Positions 11,138 to 22,854 of a DNA stretch of 64,000 nt are shown piece after piece; within the stretch, counting starts at the first letter, position 1; each line of letters begins with the position of its first letter. Position numbers and translations under genes: made by a program. Under the pieces are notes generated by a model. That model made no database searches and had not been told where the DNA came from. It was given only the letters and a program-made list of their open reading frames with translations. Source of the stretch: Rhynchopus euleeides (lineage: Eukaryota > Euglenozoa > Diplonemea > Diplonemida > Diplonemidae); contig OY723320.1 in the NCBI GenBank assembly GCA_963210315.1, positions 1,674,001 to 1,738,000 on the forward strand. Direction: 5' to 3'.

Positions 11138-12577
11138 GGACCGAGACCCTGTTTGTGCTGCGTCGCTGTATGAGCACCACCGGAGCAGCGCCCCGCCTCT
11201 CGCGCTTCTTGCGACTTGGGTGCCTCTGGAATGTGTCAGCAACAGCCTCTTTAAGTACGGACCTCGTGTGCTGCTCCTCTTGCCTGTGTTGACCCCGAAG
11301 AAGGTCGGCGGGGGAAGGCCAGTGCACAGCATCGGTCAGTCCCATCGTCAGAACAGGGTGGCCTCGGCCTGTGTGTGTGGTATGAAGTGATCCTGTGGAC
11401 TGTCCCGTGTTTTGCTGTTGACTGATTGCAGTGCAGGTTGTCTGCCGTTTGTTCACAAGACTCCGTTCCACCCCTCCCCGGATGTGAGGCGACCAAGTGC
11501 TGGTGTCTGTGACGCTAGATCTGTGACAGCCCAGTGTTGTGTGTGAGTCCTTCGGACGTGTCTACCTGTTTGAAGTACAGAAAAGTGGCGGAGCACAGGA
11601 AGGACAGAGAGAAGCGCGTTGATCGTACGGCACACGGTAGGAAGCAATTCCCTCAACACCTATCCCCTGCAGGGATTATGTTGTTTGCAGCACCAATTCA
11701 GTCATCGAATGTTGCACTGTACAATAGTTACACAGAAGGTGTGTGTGCGTGTGACTGTCCGTGCGTGAGTGTCGCACCACGGCCGCTGCACCAGCTTACC
11801 AGCTGCCGCAGCGGCGAATGCGCCTCCCGTACGTGGCGGGTGTGCCAGGGAGAGCCTTCTGGCCTTCTTGGCATGCCGGGTGTTTGCTTGCCCCGCTTCC
11901 CCTTGTCTCTGCAGAGTCTGCATGCAGTGTCAGCCCCCCCACCAGCCCCCCCCATATCCCCTGTCCCCCCAACCTCCTGGACCGCGCCAGGTACAGACCT
12001 TGTGTCGTGAGTGAGCGCACAGTTTCTCCTGCGCTCCACTAGCATGCGTCCTACTCCTGCCCGGTCCCACTCTCTCTGCAAGTTTTGTTTTGACCCCCTG
12101 ACTGTAAGGAGTCCCTTTTGTACCTTATCCAGCAAGCCTTCCCTCCCCACCACACCCCGCCTCTCTTCAAAACAGCTGCAGCTCAAGAACGCAAACAGCA
12201 CCACCACCACCTCAGAGCCACCTTCGGACCCTCTGCGATACACAACACAGCGCAGCACACTACCGCGAACACACACCCCCCCCCACCCACCGAGCCACAG
12301 CGCGTGTGGGTGGTTGTGCCCTGTTGCAGCACTCTTGGGAGCGGTCTGCGGGACCCGCCCTGACACAGCACCGTCGGGCACAACAAGCAGTAGACGCGAG
12401 AGGGAGGCAGTCATCGACTCTCAGACACACAGCCGAGGAGGGGGAGGGCGGGCGGGACTTGCTTCCAAGAGCGCAGCCCCAGCTAGCTTAGGCGGTTGGC
12501 GGTAGGGTGGGGGGGGAGGGGTGGAGGCGGCGGGTGTGTGTGCGAGCGGCACGATACGCAGGGCGGCGCTGTTGCTC
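11138..12577. other. Intergenic region with one copy of a dispersed repeat
   Basis: No coding region is convincing in this 1.4-kb stretch. Bases 11520-11685 are the inverted, diverged partner of 13334-13500 (see the repeat entries). The remainder is C-rich and simple-sequence spacer before the macro-domain gene. Confidence 0.55.
11520..11685 (-). repeat. Dispersed ~165-bp repeat, copy 1
   Basis: The reverse complement of this segment aligns along its length with 13334-13500. Both contain CCCTGCAGGGGATAGGTGTT, a GTGCTCCGCCACTTTT block, a CTGTACTTCA/CTGCACTTCA block, CGTCCGAAGGACTCACACAC, and end CTGTCACAG. It has no coding potential and is possibly a SINE or MITE; no target duplication was found. 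Confidence 0.6.
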
Positions 12578-14391
12578 ATGAAGCCGGCACGTGGCGATGT
12601 TCTTTATAGCGTGCCACGGCGCACCAAAGGGCCGAAGGTCATGCCCACGAAGGTATGAAGGCGGGGGGGGGGGGGAGCTGGCTTCGGGGGAGGGGGGGTG
12701 GTGGTGGAAGGACGGGGGGAGGGACGGGGCTAATTTTAAGCACTTTACATGATGTAAGAAATCCCCCAACAGGGGGGTCCTCCTTATGCCACGGCTCCCC
12801 CGCCACCCCACCCCACCCCTCGATGGGGACAACAACAACTCGTAATTAGCACTCATTATCGTGGCTACCCCGACACCAACACCACACGCCACTGCACGAC
12901 AGCCTGACGAGGGGCTCGGCAACAAGATAACCGAGACGCGCTCCGTTGGGCTCGCGGGGGGCGTGCGGCTTGTCGTGGCGTTGGGCGACATCACATGCGA
13001 GAAGTCTGATGCTGTTGTCAATGCGGCGAATTCAAAGCTGACGCACGGCGCTGGGCTTGCCCGTGCCATCGTCAAGAAGGGGGGGCCGGCTATCCGGAAG
13101 GAGTCGGACGACTGGTACCGCGAACACGGAGAGGTGCCGACAGGCGACCTTGCCCTGACGAGCGGCGGCAACATGCCTGCTAAGTGGTGCCTCCACGTCG
13201 TGGGTCCCATCTTCGGGGAGTGTGAAGGGCGTGATGACGAGCTGCTGAAACAGGTGCGCACCCTCCCCAAGTGTTGTGGTGCCAGCTCGCCTTTTCTGGG
13301 GTTTTTGTCACCTTTTTTTTGCAACCAACACAATCCCTGCAGGGGATAGGTGTTGAGGGAAATGCTTCCCGCTGTTTGCCATACGATCACCGCCCTTCTC
13401 TCTCTCTCCCTTGTCGTGCTCCGCCACTTTTTCTGCACTTCAGACAAGGTAGGCACGTCCGAAGGACTCACACACAGCTATGGGCCTGTCACAGATTTTT
13501 TGAAAGGTGGAATCGGTCAACAATACAACAAGGTTTCTTTTTCCTTCATGTTTCCCTGTAGCGAGTGAAGCAAACGGAAAGGATAGTATTTTTGGGCCGC
13601 AATTTGGCTGCATTTCTGAAGTAGCAGCTATGGATGCGCTTCAGGGTCACCACAGCAAAGCAAGGGCCATTTTCATGCGCATTGAGTTTGAACGATTTGC
13701 ACGATTCCCTGGTGAGAGAGGGGGTCGCTGTTTTGCTCTTTTACTTCATATGATTCTCCACTTCACACACATAAACACACCACCACCTGTGGTACAGTCT
13801 GTCGAAAGGGCTCTGAAACGAGCAGACGAGCTGAAGTGCAAATCTATCTCTCTGCCAGCACTCAGCAGCGGTATGACCATGTTGTGGCTGTTGTGGCGAA
13901 GGCCACCTCCCTCCCTTTATGCTTCCCTCCAGCGCGCAGGCCAGCACCAGCAACCACCACCACCACCGAACACCAAACAGGGCTGTTCCGATTCCCGAAA
14001 GACAGGTGCGCAGAGGTGCTAGTCTACACTGCAGCCATGTTTGCTGAAAGCACCCAGAGACAGGGTATGGCATAGTGTGCTGTGTGCAGTCATAGCTGTC
14101 ATAGGGGAGGGGGGTGCATCCTGGGTGGGTGGGTGAGTGGAGGGCCAAGGATGTTCCCCCCACAGGCACCCCCACACGCAACCCCCAAAACCGTCACCTC
14201 GCTACGCAGGCTCGCTCGTCGAGATCCGCTACACAAACTTCGACTCCGAAACTGTTGGTTACTTCGAGCGGTGTGTGGACAGACACTTCCCGGCTGCATC
14301 AGGTGCACGCCCAGAGGAGCACCGCACAGCACCCTCCAGTGCAGCATCCAGGCCTGTCGGCGCCACAGACGACACACCGCCTGCTGCCTGA
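12578..14391 (+). CDS. Macro-domain (ADP-ribose-binding) protein, five exons
   Basis: Exons 12578-12652, 12903-13253, 13798-13870, 13981-14064 and 14210-14391 keep the frame (phases 0,0,1,1) and give 254 residues. The start is ATG 12578; the longer frame opening at 12861 begins with GTG and was not used. The product is almost wholly a macro domain: GDITCEKSDAVVNAANSKL, then HGAGLARAIVKKGG (ADP-ribose loop), PTGDLALTSGGNMPAKWCLHVVGP, SVERALKRADELKCKSISLP, SSGLFRFPKDRCAEVL (second loop), and VEIRYTNFDSETVGYFERC. Macro domains bind ADP-ribose and some remove it from proteins; the NAANS and HGxG residues used for binding are kept, but hydrolase activity cannot be read from sequence alone. The upstream neighbour is an ADP-ribosyltransferase-like gene, so a shared role in protein ADP-ribosylation is plausible. 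Confidence 0.85.
13334..13500 (+). repeat. Dispersed ~165-bp repeat, copy 2 (in macro gene intron 2)
   Basis: Aligned in inverted orientation with 11520-11685 and located inside intron 2 (13254-13797). That intron uses the only non-GTATG donor placed in the window (gtgcgc). Confidence 0.6.
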
Positions 14392-15703
14392 CGAGCTCTG
14401 CAGTCTGCAGCAACAACAACAACAGCACGCGAGCTCGCGCCGCCAACCTCTGTCGAATTACGCCGGTCGACCGGAATGGTCGGCACCCCCGCCCTGATGC
14501 AAAAGGCGACCTTTAAAAAAATATTTTCGCCTGCATGGTCCTCAGGGCAACGCCCCCCCACCCCCCCCCACACACCTGCAGCCGGATTTCTCTTATTGCT
14601 GCTGACACCTTTGAACCCCCCCCCCCCCCCACCCCGCCCCTTCTCCTGAATAGTGTGCCATTCCCCAACAACAACAACCCGCAAGAGAATAGAAAGACGC
14701 TTTTTCTCCTTCAGCGCCGCCCGCCCCCCCACCCCCCCCCCTCCACCACCCGGCATGTCTGGACAGCTCGGACACAACCTGCCTCACGGGGGCTTCGCTC
14801 TGTGTCAGAGTGTGTCAGGTTTCAGCCTATGGCTTGTCAGGCAGCTCGCTTTGTGTGCACTACTGCAGAGAGAAGGGCCCCCCACGAGTGAAATGGAGTG
14901 GGAATGCCACGCCCTGTGGGGGTGATCTCGAAATCCCGTTGTTGAGCCCACACGGGAAAACCTACACGGGATCTCGGTTCTCGATCACCCCAGGCCCTGG
15001 GTCGCTTGAGGCAACGGCGGGCCCCTGGCAGCATGCAGGGGCATATAGATGTAGCCGTGAGGCGGGGGTTGGGCGGGGCGTGTTTCGACCCGGCGCTCAT
15101 ATTTTTCCGCAACCTAACCCTTATTATTGTCGAGAGTCCGGTGTCGGGAGAGAGGACGGAGGGAGGGGGAGGGGGGAAGGGGTCAACTATTTGGCGCACC
15201 CCCCCCCCCTCCCTTTGATGCTGTTCTGTTCTATTTTTTAAACCTCCCCCATGACATACACCCCCCACCCCCTCCCCTATATAAAATGTCCGGTTCCGTT
15301 GTGTGAAAGACAAAATGAAAACCTGGGAGACTTTTTCACACAATTCTAAAATCTAAGGGGGGAGGGAGAGGGGGAGGGGGGCACCTGTCACCGCTTGACG
15401 CATTTTGACGGAGTGGGGGAGTTCCACTCTCTCATGCACAATGTAGTAGGGCTGGCACTGAAGCGTGGCCCGGTGAATCCTGATCCCTTGATGGGAGAGG
15501 GGGGTTTTTTTTGGTGGAATTACCTCCAAATAGGGAATTGCACCAATAATCGTAGCGACCGTGCTTCCTTCTTCCTTAATGATGCGTTGACGCTTCCACC
15601 ACCCTTCAGCCTGCTGCTTTGATGTGGGTGCGCGCAGGAGAGAGCAAGACACACAGAAAAGAAGCAGGTCGTCGGAAGCACACCTACACTTTTACCCCAT
15701 CAT
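14392..15703. other. Intergenic, C/G-homopolymer rich
   Basis: This 1.3-kb region has several poly-C and poly-G runs (14610-14640, 14725-14745, 15185-15210, 15350-15380) and no recognisable gene. A TATAAAA at about 15281 might be promoter-like but has no gene behind it. Part of 15577-15605 (gcgttgacgcttccaccac) resembles short repeats near 20620 and 20905. Confidence 0.5.
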
Positions 15704-15923
15704 CAGGGGATAAGATAGGTCTGGTTTTCCGGTTTTCAAAACCAGGGTTTCCCGGTTCCCGGTTTTCTGGAAAAAAAAAAGGTCGGTCTCATTTTTGGCG
15801 GTTTTTTTGTGATTTTGGGACAGTAAAACACATGGTATGACAAAGATCTTGCAAGAAATGTTAAGATATCTCGAAATTTCTTAAGACGTCTTAATGTAAT
15901 GCCGAAAGGGCCATTTCTTAAAG

Positions 15924-16175
15924 ATTTTGCACATAACACACCTGTGTGGTACGGGAAATGCTACGAGGAACGCGATGGACTCGGGACTGCTGCTGGCCTC
16001 TCTTGCTATGGTTTACTTATGTTTCGTGCTCCACCTGCTCCACCTCATTCTGCACTTCAGATGATCCACTTCACGTGGGTTACGGGGTTTGGGACAACGA
16101 TGATATGTTGTGTCCGACGACAAGGTAAGGTAAGCTCATCGAGGTACACCAAACCGGAGTTGTCAAATCAAAAAA
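15924..16175 (+). repeat. 251-bp direct repeat, copy 1 (possible LTR)
   Basis: Essentially identical to 20320-20570 (ttttgcacataacacacctg ... gttgtcaaatcaaaaa). The two copies flank 4.1 kb. They could be LTRs of a decayed retroelement, but no 5-bp duplication, primer-binding site or reverse transcriptase was found between them. Confidence 0.75.
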
Positions 16176-16224
16176 GACACACCGCCCGAGAGGCAATTGG
16201 TGTGACACAACAGCGATGACACAA

Positions 16225-16990
16225 CCACTCTGCCCGAGGGGGCGCGTTTTTAGCGACCGAGACCTCCTCTCCTGACTGAGGGACACACGATCTGACCGTC
16301 CGAGAGACGCAGCATTCTACCCTGCCCGAGGGGCACCCACTCTCCTGACCGAGAGACACGCAGTCTTGCCCGAGGGGCACCTGGTTTCCTGACCGAGACA
16401 ATATTCTGCCCGAGGGGCACTCACTCTCCCGACCGAGAGACACGCAGTTTTGCCCGAGGGGCACCTGTTCTCCTGACCGAGACAATATTCTGCCCGAGGG
16501 GCACCCACTCTCCCGACCGAGAGACGCAGCATCTCGCCCGAGGGGCACCTGTTCTCCTGACCGAGACAAAAATTTTGCCCGAGGGGCACCCACTCTCCCG
16601 ACCGAGAGACACGCAGTCTTGCCCGAGGGGCACCTGTTCTCCTGACCGAGACAATATTCTGCCCGAGGGGCATCCACTCTCCCGACCGAGAGACGCAGCA
16701 TCTCGCCCGAGGGGCACCTGTTCTCCTGACCGAGACAATATTCTGCCCGAGGGGCACTCACTCTCCCGACCGAGAGACACGCAGTTTTGCCCGAGGGGCA
16801 CCCGTTATCCTGACCGAGACAAAACTATGCCCGAGGGGCACCCACTCTCCCGACCGAGAGACGCAGCATCTCGCCCGAGGGGCACCTGTTCTCCTGACCG
16901 AGACAAAAATATTGCCCGAGGGGCACCCGCTCTCCCGACCGAGAGATACACAATCTTGCCCGAGGGGCACCAAATCCCGACCGAGAAGAC
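16225..16990. repeat. Minisatellite, ~84-bp dimeric unit
   Basis: GCCCGAGGGGCACC recurs at alternating spacings of about 40 and 44-45 bp, followed in turn by tctcccgaccgagagac and ttctcctgaccgagac. Roughly nine dimers are present. It is open in several frames because of its composition; coding is not supported. Confidence 0.85.
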
Positions 16991-17434
16991 GACCCTCACA
17001 CCATGCTCGTGTCAGGTCTCAAGAGGGCCGAAGCCGCGGTTGAGGACAACAACACCCCCACGCACTGGTTCTAATAAATGACGGCGAGGTGCACGGGGGG
17101 ATCAGCACGAAGGAGGGGCGCAAAAAGATGGGGATGATGACGCCGTGGTGTTCAAGGTGGTCCTCCGCCGCTTATGAACGTGACAGCGGGACAGCGCTGC
17201 GCCCGTGGCCGCAGCGGATTGAGGACATTCCCATCAGCCATCGAGACTATCACCGCGCCTCGCCGAAAACCTGCTTCACGCTTGATCGCGCTCAAGGTTT
17301 CCAAACGCATACTTCAGCTGGAGGTTCCGTCACAGAGGCGCTGACAAAGGCGGGACCAAGAGCAACAGTCGGGTGCTGATAAATGGGTCGATACTGATGC
17401 AGCAAAGTGACGTCAGTGATATCCAACTCCTACT

Positions 17435-18200
17435 TTCCTGACCGAGACACGATCTTGCCGAGGAGCATCGGACCGAGACACCCACTTCTGCCTGAGGGGC
17501 ACCTAGCCGAGACGCATTTTTCCTGCCCGAGGGGCATCTCGCCGAGACATTACCTGCCTGAGGGGCACCTGGCCACGACATACCTACAGCTTACGCTTGC
17601 GGGGCACCCTGCCTGAGGAGCACCTGGCCAAGACATACATTTCCGCCTACGAGGCACCCTGCCCGAGGGGCACCTGGTCAAGACACACACTTCCGCCTAC
17701 GGGGCACCCTGCCCGAGGGGCACCTGGCCAAGACAGACACCTCTGCCTACGAGGCACCCTGCCCGAGGGGCACCTGGCCAAGACATACACTTCCGCCTAC
17801 GAGGCACCCTGCCCGAGGGGCACCTGGCCAAGACATACACTTCCGCCTACGAGGCACCCTGCCCGAGGGGCACCTGGCCAAGACATACACTTCCGCCTAC
17901 GAGGCACCCTGCCCGAGGGGCACCTGGTCAAGACATACATTTCCGCCTACGGGGCACCCTGCCTGAGGGGCATCTGGCCGCGACATACACTTCCGCCTAC
18001 GGGGCACCCTGCCTGAGGGGCACCTGGCCAAGACGCACATTCATGCCCGAGGGACACCGGGCCGAGACATTACATTCCCTGCCTGAGGGACACCTGGCCG
18101 AGACACATTCCTGCCGAGGGGCACTCACTCCCGACCGCGAGACGCAGGATTTTGCCTGAGGGGCACCTCCTCTCCTGACCGAGACACAACCCCGCCCAGC
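17435..18200. repeat. Minisatellite, 50-bp unit sharing a core with the previous one
   Basis: A strict 50-bp period is seen from 17641 to about 18000 (ttccgcctacgaggcaccct, then gcccgaggggcacctggcc), with degenerate units on both sides. The CCCGAGGGGCACC core is the same as in the 16.2-17.0-kb array, so one array likely derived from the other. Confidence 0.85.
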
Positions 18201-20319
18201 ACAGTGCCGAGGGGCATTTACGCTTTCGACTGGAATACCGAGCCTGACCCGGGGAGACACAATCGTGCCACAATCGTGAGGGGCATACTCTCTTGATTGA
18301 GAAATACACCTTTTTTGCCCGAGCGACGGCACCTGAAGGCGGAAGGGTGGCCTGTCACACACAGCCTGCCAGATCCAGCTCGAGCACGGTGACGCGACGT
18401 GAGCTTTCCGAGGGCGACAGTTTTCGTGTACCAATGCAACGCCCCCGGACACGCCCCCGAGAAGCCGGCACGTCTGTCGTGCCCAGCTTATCTGCGCGAA
18501 TGCCGACTACGCGCACCCCGGCGTCAAGCGGATGCCCGCACACGCCCCAAGCGGGGCATACTCCGTCGAAGCATAGTCTCCCTGCCGGGGGACACACATT
18601 CAAGCCTGCATTATTCACAGGGGTCAGGGGGAGTTCCGGGCGTCTGTGGCCCGGTGTTGAGACGTACGACCTCACAGTTCCATGCAGGGAAGGGGAGCTG
18701 CTGACTGGACACCTGCGAGGTGCCGTGGGACATACACAGAGATCAGGTATCCAACACAGCCGAGACGCTCTCCCAAGCTGCACTGCTCGGGGAGCAAAAG
18801 AAGCAGCGACTGAGAGACGCGTCCGCATCGCCTGTGTCAGCGGTGCCGCCGCTGAGGGGGTCCACCGAAACCGCAGCCATGGCAGCGGGCCGAGATCATT
18901 CCACAAGGTTGGGGGGCAGTCGGCCAGTCTTCCCGAGTACCCAGCAGCCTACTCGACAAGCCCGAACAGCGACTGCAGCGTGCGACAAGCTCCGGTCCGC
19001 GGGGACTCACCTCTCTCATTAAGAAGGCGACTCCGAGAATCCTTCTGGCATGCCCACACCTCCAGGGCCTCGAATTTCCTCACGCACCGGGAAATACGCC
19101 CTCCACACTGAGTCCGGGCGTTACCACTGAATCGACGCCACGTGGGGCCACAGGGCCTCCGTTTGATGCGCTGTCTACGAGGCGGGCGATGGGGCAGGTA
19201 CAGTGGGGATCAGCCCAGTGGGAAGGGGGCCGCAGGAACGTGTTGTCCACCGCTCGAGCGGAGTTCAGGAGACAGTGCGCGCGATCGCCCTCTTTCACCC
19301 AGAAGGGCCGGCACCTCTCACACCTACCCCTGGGCACTCCATGCAGCGTCTCCAGTGCGCCATGAAGAGGCGCGTTGGGCTTCACCCCGCAACTCGCTCG
19401 CAGCCAGCGAAGACCGGAGAGGACACAGAGAGCCACAGAGCGATCGAGATCACGCCGGAAAGCACCGGGTGTTGGCCGGGCTCCCGAAGGGCGAGAGTTT
19501 AAGACGGCCGGACAGTAGACTGCTGCGGAGGAGCTGGGAGGCGAGTTTCAGACTGTGATTTCTCGATCCGCCGAGCCCTGTCCCCAGGCGAGAGCTGCCG
19601 GGTCATGGTGGCTGAATATGCACGAGCGTCGCGGTGGTGGTGCTGGGAGCGCACCAGAGGACTGTCACGCTGAGGGGCTGGGCATGGCCACTGACTACCT
19701 GGATACGGCCGTCTCAGTGCATCGCCCGGGGTGCAAAACGACATCGAGGATGTCAGGAAGAAGGGTCATGTGGGCACACACCAATATGTCGGAGACGTGA
19801 AGAAGCCTCGAGGGGAAGGGTTCCCCAGGGGATGGAGGATCCCGAAGAGGTACAGGGTGAGGATTCAAATACCCGGAGTGGGAAACGCACCAGACGTCGG
19901 GGGTCAGCCAAGAGCGGGTGGTTGCAGCACAGGCGGGGCTGTGTGCAACCTTTGCCCCCTTAGTTTCGCCGGGTTGAGACGCATCAACTCTCTCGCCGGG
20001 TGCGGCAACTGGAGAGACAGGCATGTTGTCGATAGGGCACACCAAGAATCACGAGGCTGACCACACGACGGCGGCACACGGCCGAGGCAGGCGGATCCCC
20101 TCAGCGAGTGAGGTTCGATCGTTTTCCGTACAAGGTGCTCGTGACAACGTAGAAAGCGGTACATTACCATCGGAGGGATGCATACGATGGGCGACGGAGC
20201 CTGATCACTTCAATAGTAGACCGTTCGCGCGGCGTCCCTAAGTCCTTGGGTCCTAAGGGTCCTGGGTGGAAGCGTCCAATGCAACACTCACAGCATAGAG
20301 GCCAAGTGTTTCTCGTAGT
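18200..20319. other. Unassigned interior of the composite element
   Basis: Open frames occur (for example 18293-19111) but show no domain, and composition continues the style of the arrays before it. I see no gene here. Bases 20264-20319 (ggaagcgtccaatgcaacac ... gtgtttctcgtagta) are repeated at about 20905-20960. Confidence 0.45.
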
Positions 20320-20570
20320 ATTTTGCACATAACACACCTGTGTGGTACGGGAAATGCTACGAGGAACGCGATGGACTCGGGACTGCTGCTGGCCTCTCTT
20401 GCTATGGTTTACTTATGTTTCGTGCTCCACCTGCTCCACCTCATTCTGCACTTCAGATGATCCACTTCACGTGGGTTACGGGGTTTGGGACAACGATGAT
20501 ATGTTGTGTCCGACGACAAGGTAAGGTAAGCTCATCGAGGTACACCAAACCGGAGTTGTCAAATCAAAAA
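20320..20570 (+). repeat. 251-bp direct repeat, copy 2
   Basis: This is the partner of 15924-16175. It is followed by gcgccctatcacttcacagc..., a 35-base segment found again at 57202-57236. Confidence 0.75.
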
Positions 20571-21225
20571 GCGCCCTATCACTTCACAGCTACAACCGCT
20601 CTGATGAATTTCCTTTTGTTTGTTGCGTTGACGCTTCTACACACGCAGCTCGGCGTACTCTGTCCGCTTCTGTCACTCTTGCCCCCCTCTTGATTCTCTC
20701 GCCTGCTTGATAGTTTGTTGCGTTGACGCTTCTACACACAAAACCCTGAACTGATCACACCCTGAGCCTGATGAAGGGTGGGGTTAGTGTATAGAGCACG
20801 TTTGGTTGCAGCTGTGGTGGGGCGCTTTCCGCTCACACGAGTGTGCTTAAAAAAAAATATGGGGGGGGGTTTTTCAAAGTGCAAGAGGTGGAGCCCGTTC
20901 AACAGGTGGAAGCGTCCAATGCAACACTCACAGCATAGAGGCCAAGTGTTTCTCGTAGTATTTCTTACTGATTTCTTAAGACGTGTTTCTTAATGCCTAG
21001 CATTTTAATGTCCATCATTCTGAAAAAGATCTTAAAAGATCTTTTCCAGAATGATGGACATTTTTAATGCTGGGAGATATGGAAATAATGTCCATCATTT
21101 CATTAAGAAATCTTAAGAAATCCTGCATTTCTTAAAAATAATGGGGGTCATTAATTTAAGAAATTTAATGCAGCACCTGCATTAAGACGTCTTAAGAAAG
21201 AAGTGAAAAGATTCTTTTCTTATTA

Positions 21226-21979
21226 CAGGGGGGGGTCAAATAAACGTACTAAGTACTACTATTCGGCGAACGGGCGGGCCTAAATCGACCTCGCCAAAAA
21301 AGTATAAAATACGTTGCGAGCGAATAGACGTACGTAGTACGTCTATTCAACTTTTCCTAAAAACACTGTTTGCAGGGGCTCTGCGGGGCTATTTGGTCCA
21401 CCAGGGGCGCGCTGGTCACTGCTGCGTGCCCTGGCCCAGATCACTTCGTTGAAGGAAGGCCGGGGAGCGCCTGGCTGTGGCCCATCCTCTTGAGGCATTC
21501 CGTGAGCAGATGAAAGCATCCGACGTCGTCACTATATCGACACCAGCCGAAGATATTGGCCCTGTTGGTGGATGTCACAGGTCTACGGTGAGCTTTGTCT
21601 GGGGCGGTGGTGGTGGGGACTGCGGACGCCGTAGCTGAGGGAATGCGCGGCGGGCTTCAGCAGTGGTTCTGATGCCTCTGGACCGCATGAGCTTGCGGGT
21701 TTGCGGGGCCCGTGCACCCTGGTTCCCCGAAGTGGCACCAATAGACCTTGTCCCCATTCCTTGCCCCAAAGTTTGTGGATTTGTGTGCCCCCTCCACTGG
21801 CAGGCGGTCCTCCAAAAAGAAAATCTCAAAAAAAACGAGATACTTCCCAAAAAAACGGGTGGGCAAAGTAAGTACTTGTATTCAACGGCCCAACGTGCCC
21901 CAGAGCCCCAAAAAAATAAGTACTACTATTCGGCTAAGTACTACTATTCAACTAAGTACGTTTATTCGACCCCCCCCTG
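21226..21979. mobile_element. TA-flanked foldback element 4
   Basis: Left end CAGGGGGGGGTCAAATAAAC and right end GTTTATTCGACCCCCCCCTG lie between TA dinucleotides (21224-21225 and 21980-21981). AAGTACTACTATTC motifs are repeated inverted inside each end. It resembles elements 1 and 2 of the GEMIN5 intron in its G-tract-TCAAAT ends. It inserted about 19 bp from the right end of the composite element. Confidence 0.8.
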
Positions 21980-22569
21980 TAAGACCTTTGTCATACCATG
22001 TTTAAACAGTCAGAAAAAACGCCATAAAAAATAGAAAGTGACCCCATCGTGATCCGCACAGAGCTCAAATAGTCCAAAGAAGGCAGAGAAGCGGAGAAGA
22101 AAAATGGACCTAGCGGGTGGCCCGGTGGGTGGTGATGCCCTCGTCATGCAGGTCTCTTCTGTTTTGAAGGTGCATACATGGTGGACTCCAGCCACCATGT
22201 CTAAGAGAGAGTCTAAGACTGCAGTCTGGAGGGCTGAGACGAGAACACGAACGACTTTCAAGCAGTCTTGAAGGTCGCCAAGCCTATTGGGGGCAACTAA
22301 CAGATGAGATTTGTTTGTTGCCTGTCGTCACAGCTAGGTGCCCATCTCCTCGATAACGGAATGTGTGCAGAGATCTCGTGGACCCTTTGGCCATTCTGTC
22401 GTGCACCCACTCCACCCACAACGCACACCTGTCACGAGTGGTCGCTCCCCCGTCCTCCTCCACCCTGAAGGTTGAACCCTCAAGGACCAGTGATCTCCTG
22501 CTGGCCGGGCTGCGATACAGCGAAGCCTTCCTACTTACAAGCGAATCCAGACTGTAGGGAACAGATGTT

Positions 22570-22620
22570 CACTGCCGTGGCCTCCGGCGGCTGGGGGGCT
22601 CCGCCCCCCAGACCCCCCTG
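22570..22620 (+). other. GC-rich hairpin module within hAT A1
   Basis: CGGCGGCTGGGGGGCTCCGC followed by CCCCCAGACCCCCC forms a strong hairpin. The same module occurs near 24680-24725, 42640-42672, 57600-57650 (inverted) and 58020-58065, each inside or beside a hAT-like element. Confidence 0.7.
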
Positions 22621-22854
22621 TGTAAAAGCATTGCACCAGACCGGTTTTTTGGGCGAGAGTCCAAACTTTTAAAGCAGCTGCTGCGCCTGCCCCACCAAGC
22701 AGCCTCAGTACGACAGGACGCGCGCAGGCACCGGGCCCTCTCAGATTCTGGGAGGGTTTGCGCGGGTCGCGCGCGCCGAAGGCGCGCGCGAAAAATTTTC
22801 AGAACCAGAAAAACCGGAAAACGGCGCCAGAAAAAAAGTCTATCTTATACCCTG

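Larger units (their letters stand above)
15831..22000. mobile_element. Composite element with CATGGTATGACAAAG ends, nested in hAT A1
   Basis: It starts CATGGTATGACAAAGATCTT and ends with its complement (one mismatch in 20). It lies exactly where the sister copy at 41731-42909 reads straight through (cagtaaaacagtcag). Flanks gtaaaaca and tttaaaca look like an imperfect 7-8-bp target duplication. Near both ends are TTAAGACGTCTTAA palindromes (about 15880 and 21180). No transposase was recognised, and the class is unknown. The interior holds 251-bp direct repeats, two minisatellites and a TA-flanked element. Confidence 0.65.
15704..22854. mobile_element. hAT-type element A1, interrupted by a 6.2-kb insertion
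   Basis: The ends CAGGGGATAAGATAGG (15704) and CTTATACCCTG (ending 22854) are flanked by a perfect 8-bp duplication CCCATCAT (15696-15703 and 22855-22862). An 8-bp target site and CAGGG ends are hAT hallmarks. The hAT sequence itself is 15704-15830 plus about 22001-22854; it matches the uninterrupted copy at 41731-42909. No transposase is present, so the element is non-autonomous. Confidence 0.88.

Noticed and set aside
12861-13349. Macro-domain frame starting at GTG 12861
   Set aside because: No ATG in that frame upstream of the domain; an ATG exon at 12578 with a GTATG donor and a cag acceptor at 12902 gives a continuous frame.
16225-18200. CRISPR-like regular repeats
   Set aside because: Both arrays are continuous tandem units without unique spacers, in a eukaryotic setting with no cas genes.
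18293-19111. 272-codon frame in the composite element
   Set aside because: No domain, composition like the adjacent arrays, and no homology pattern I recognise.
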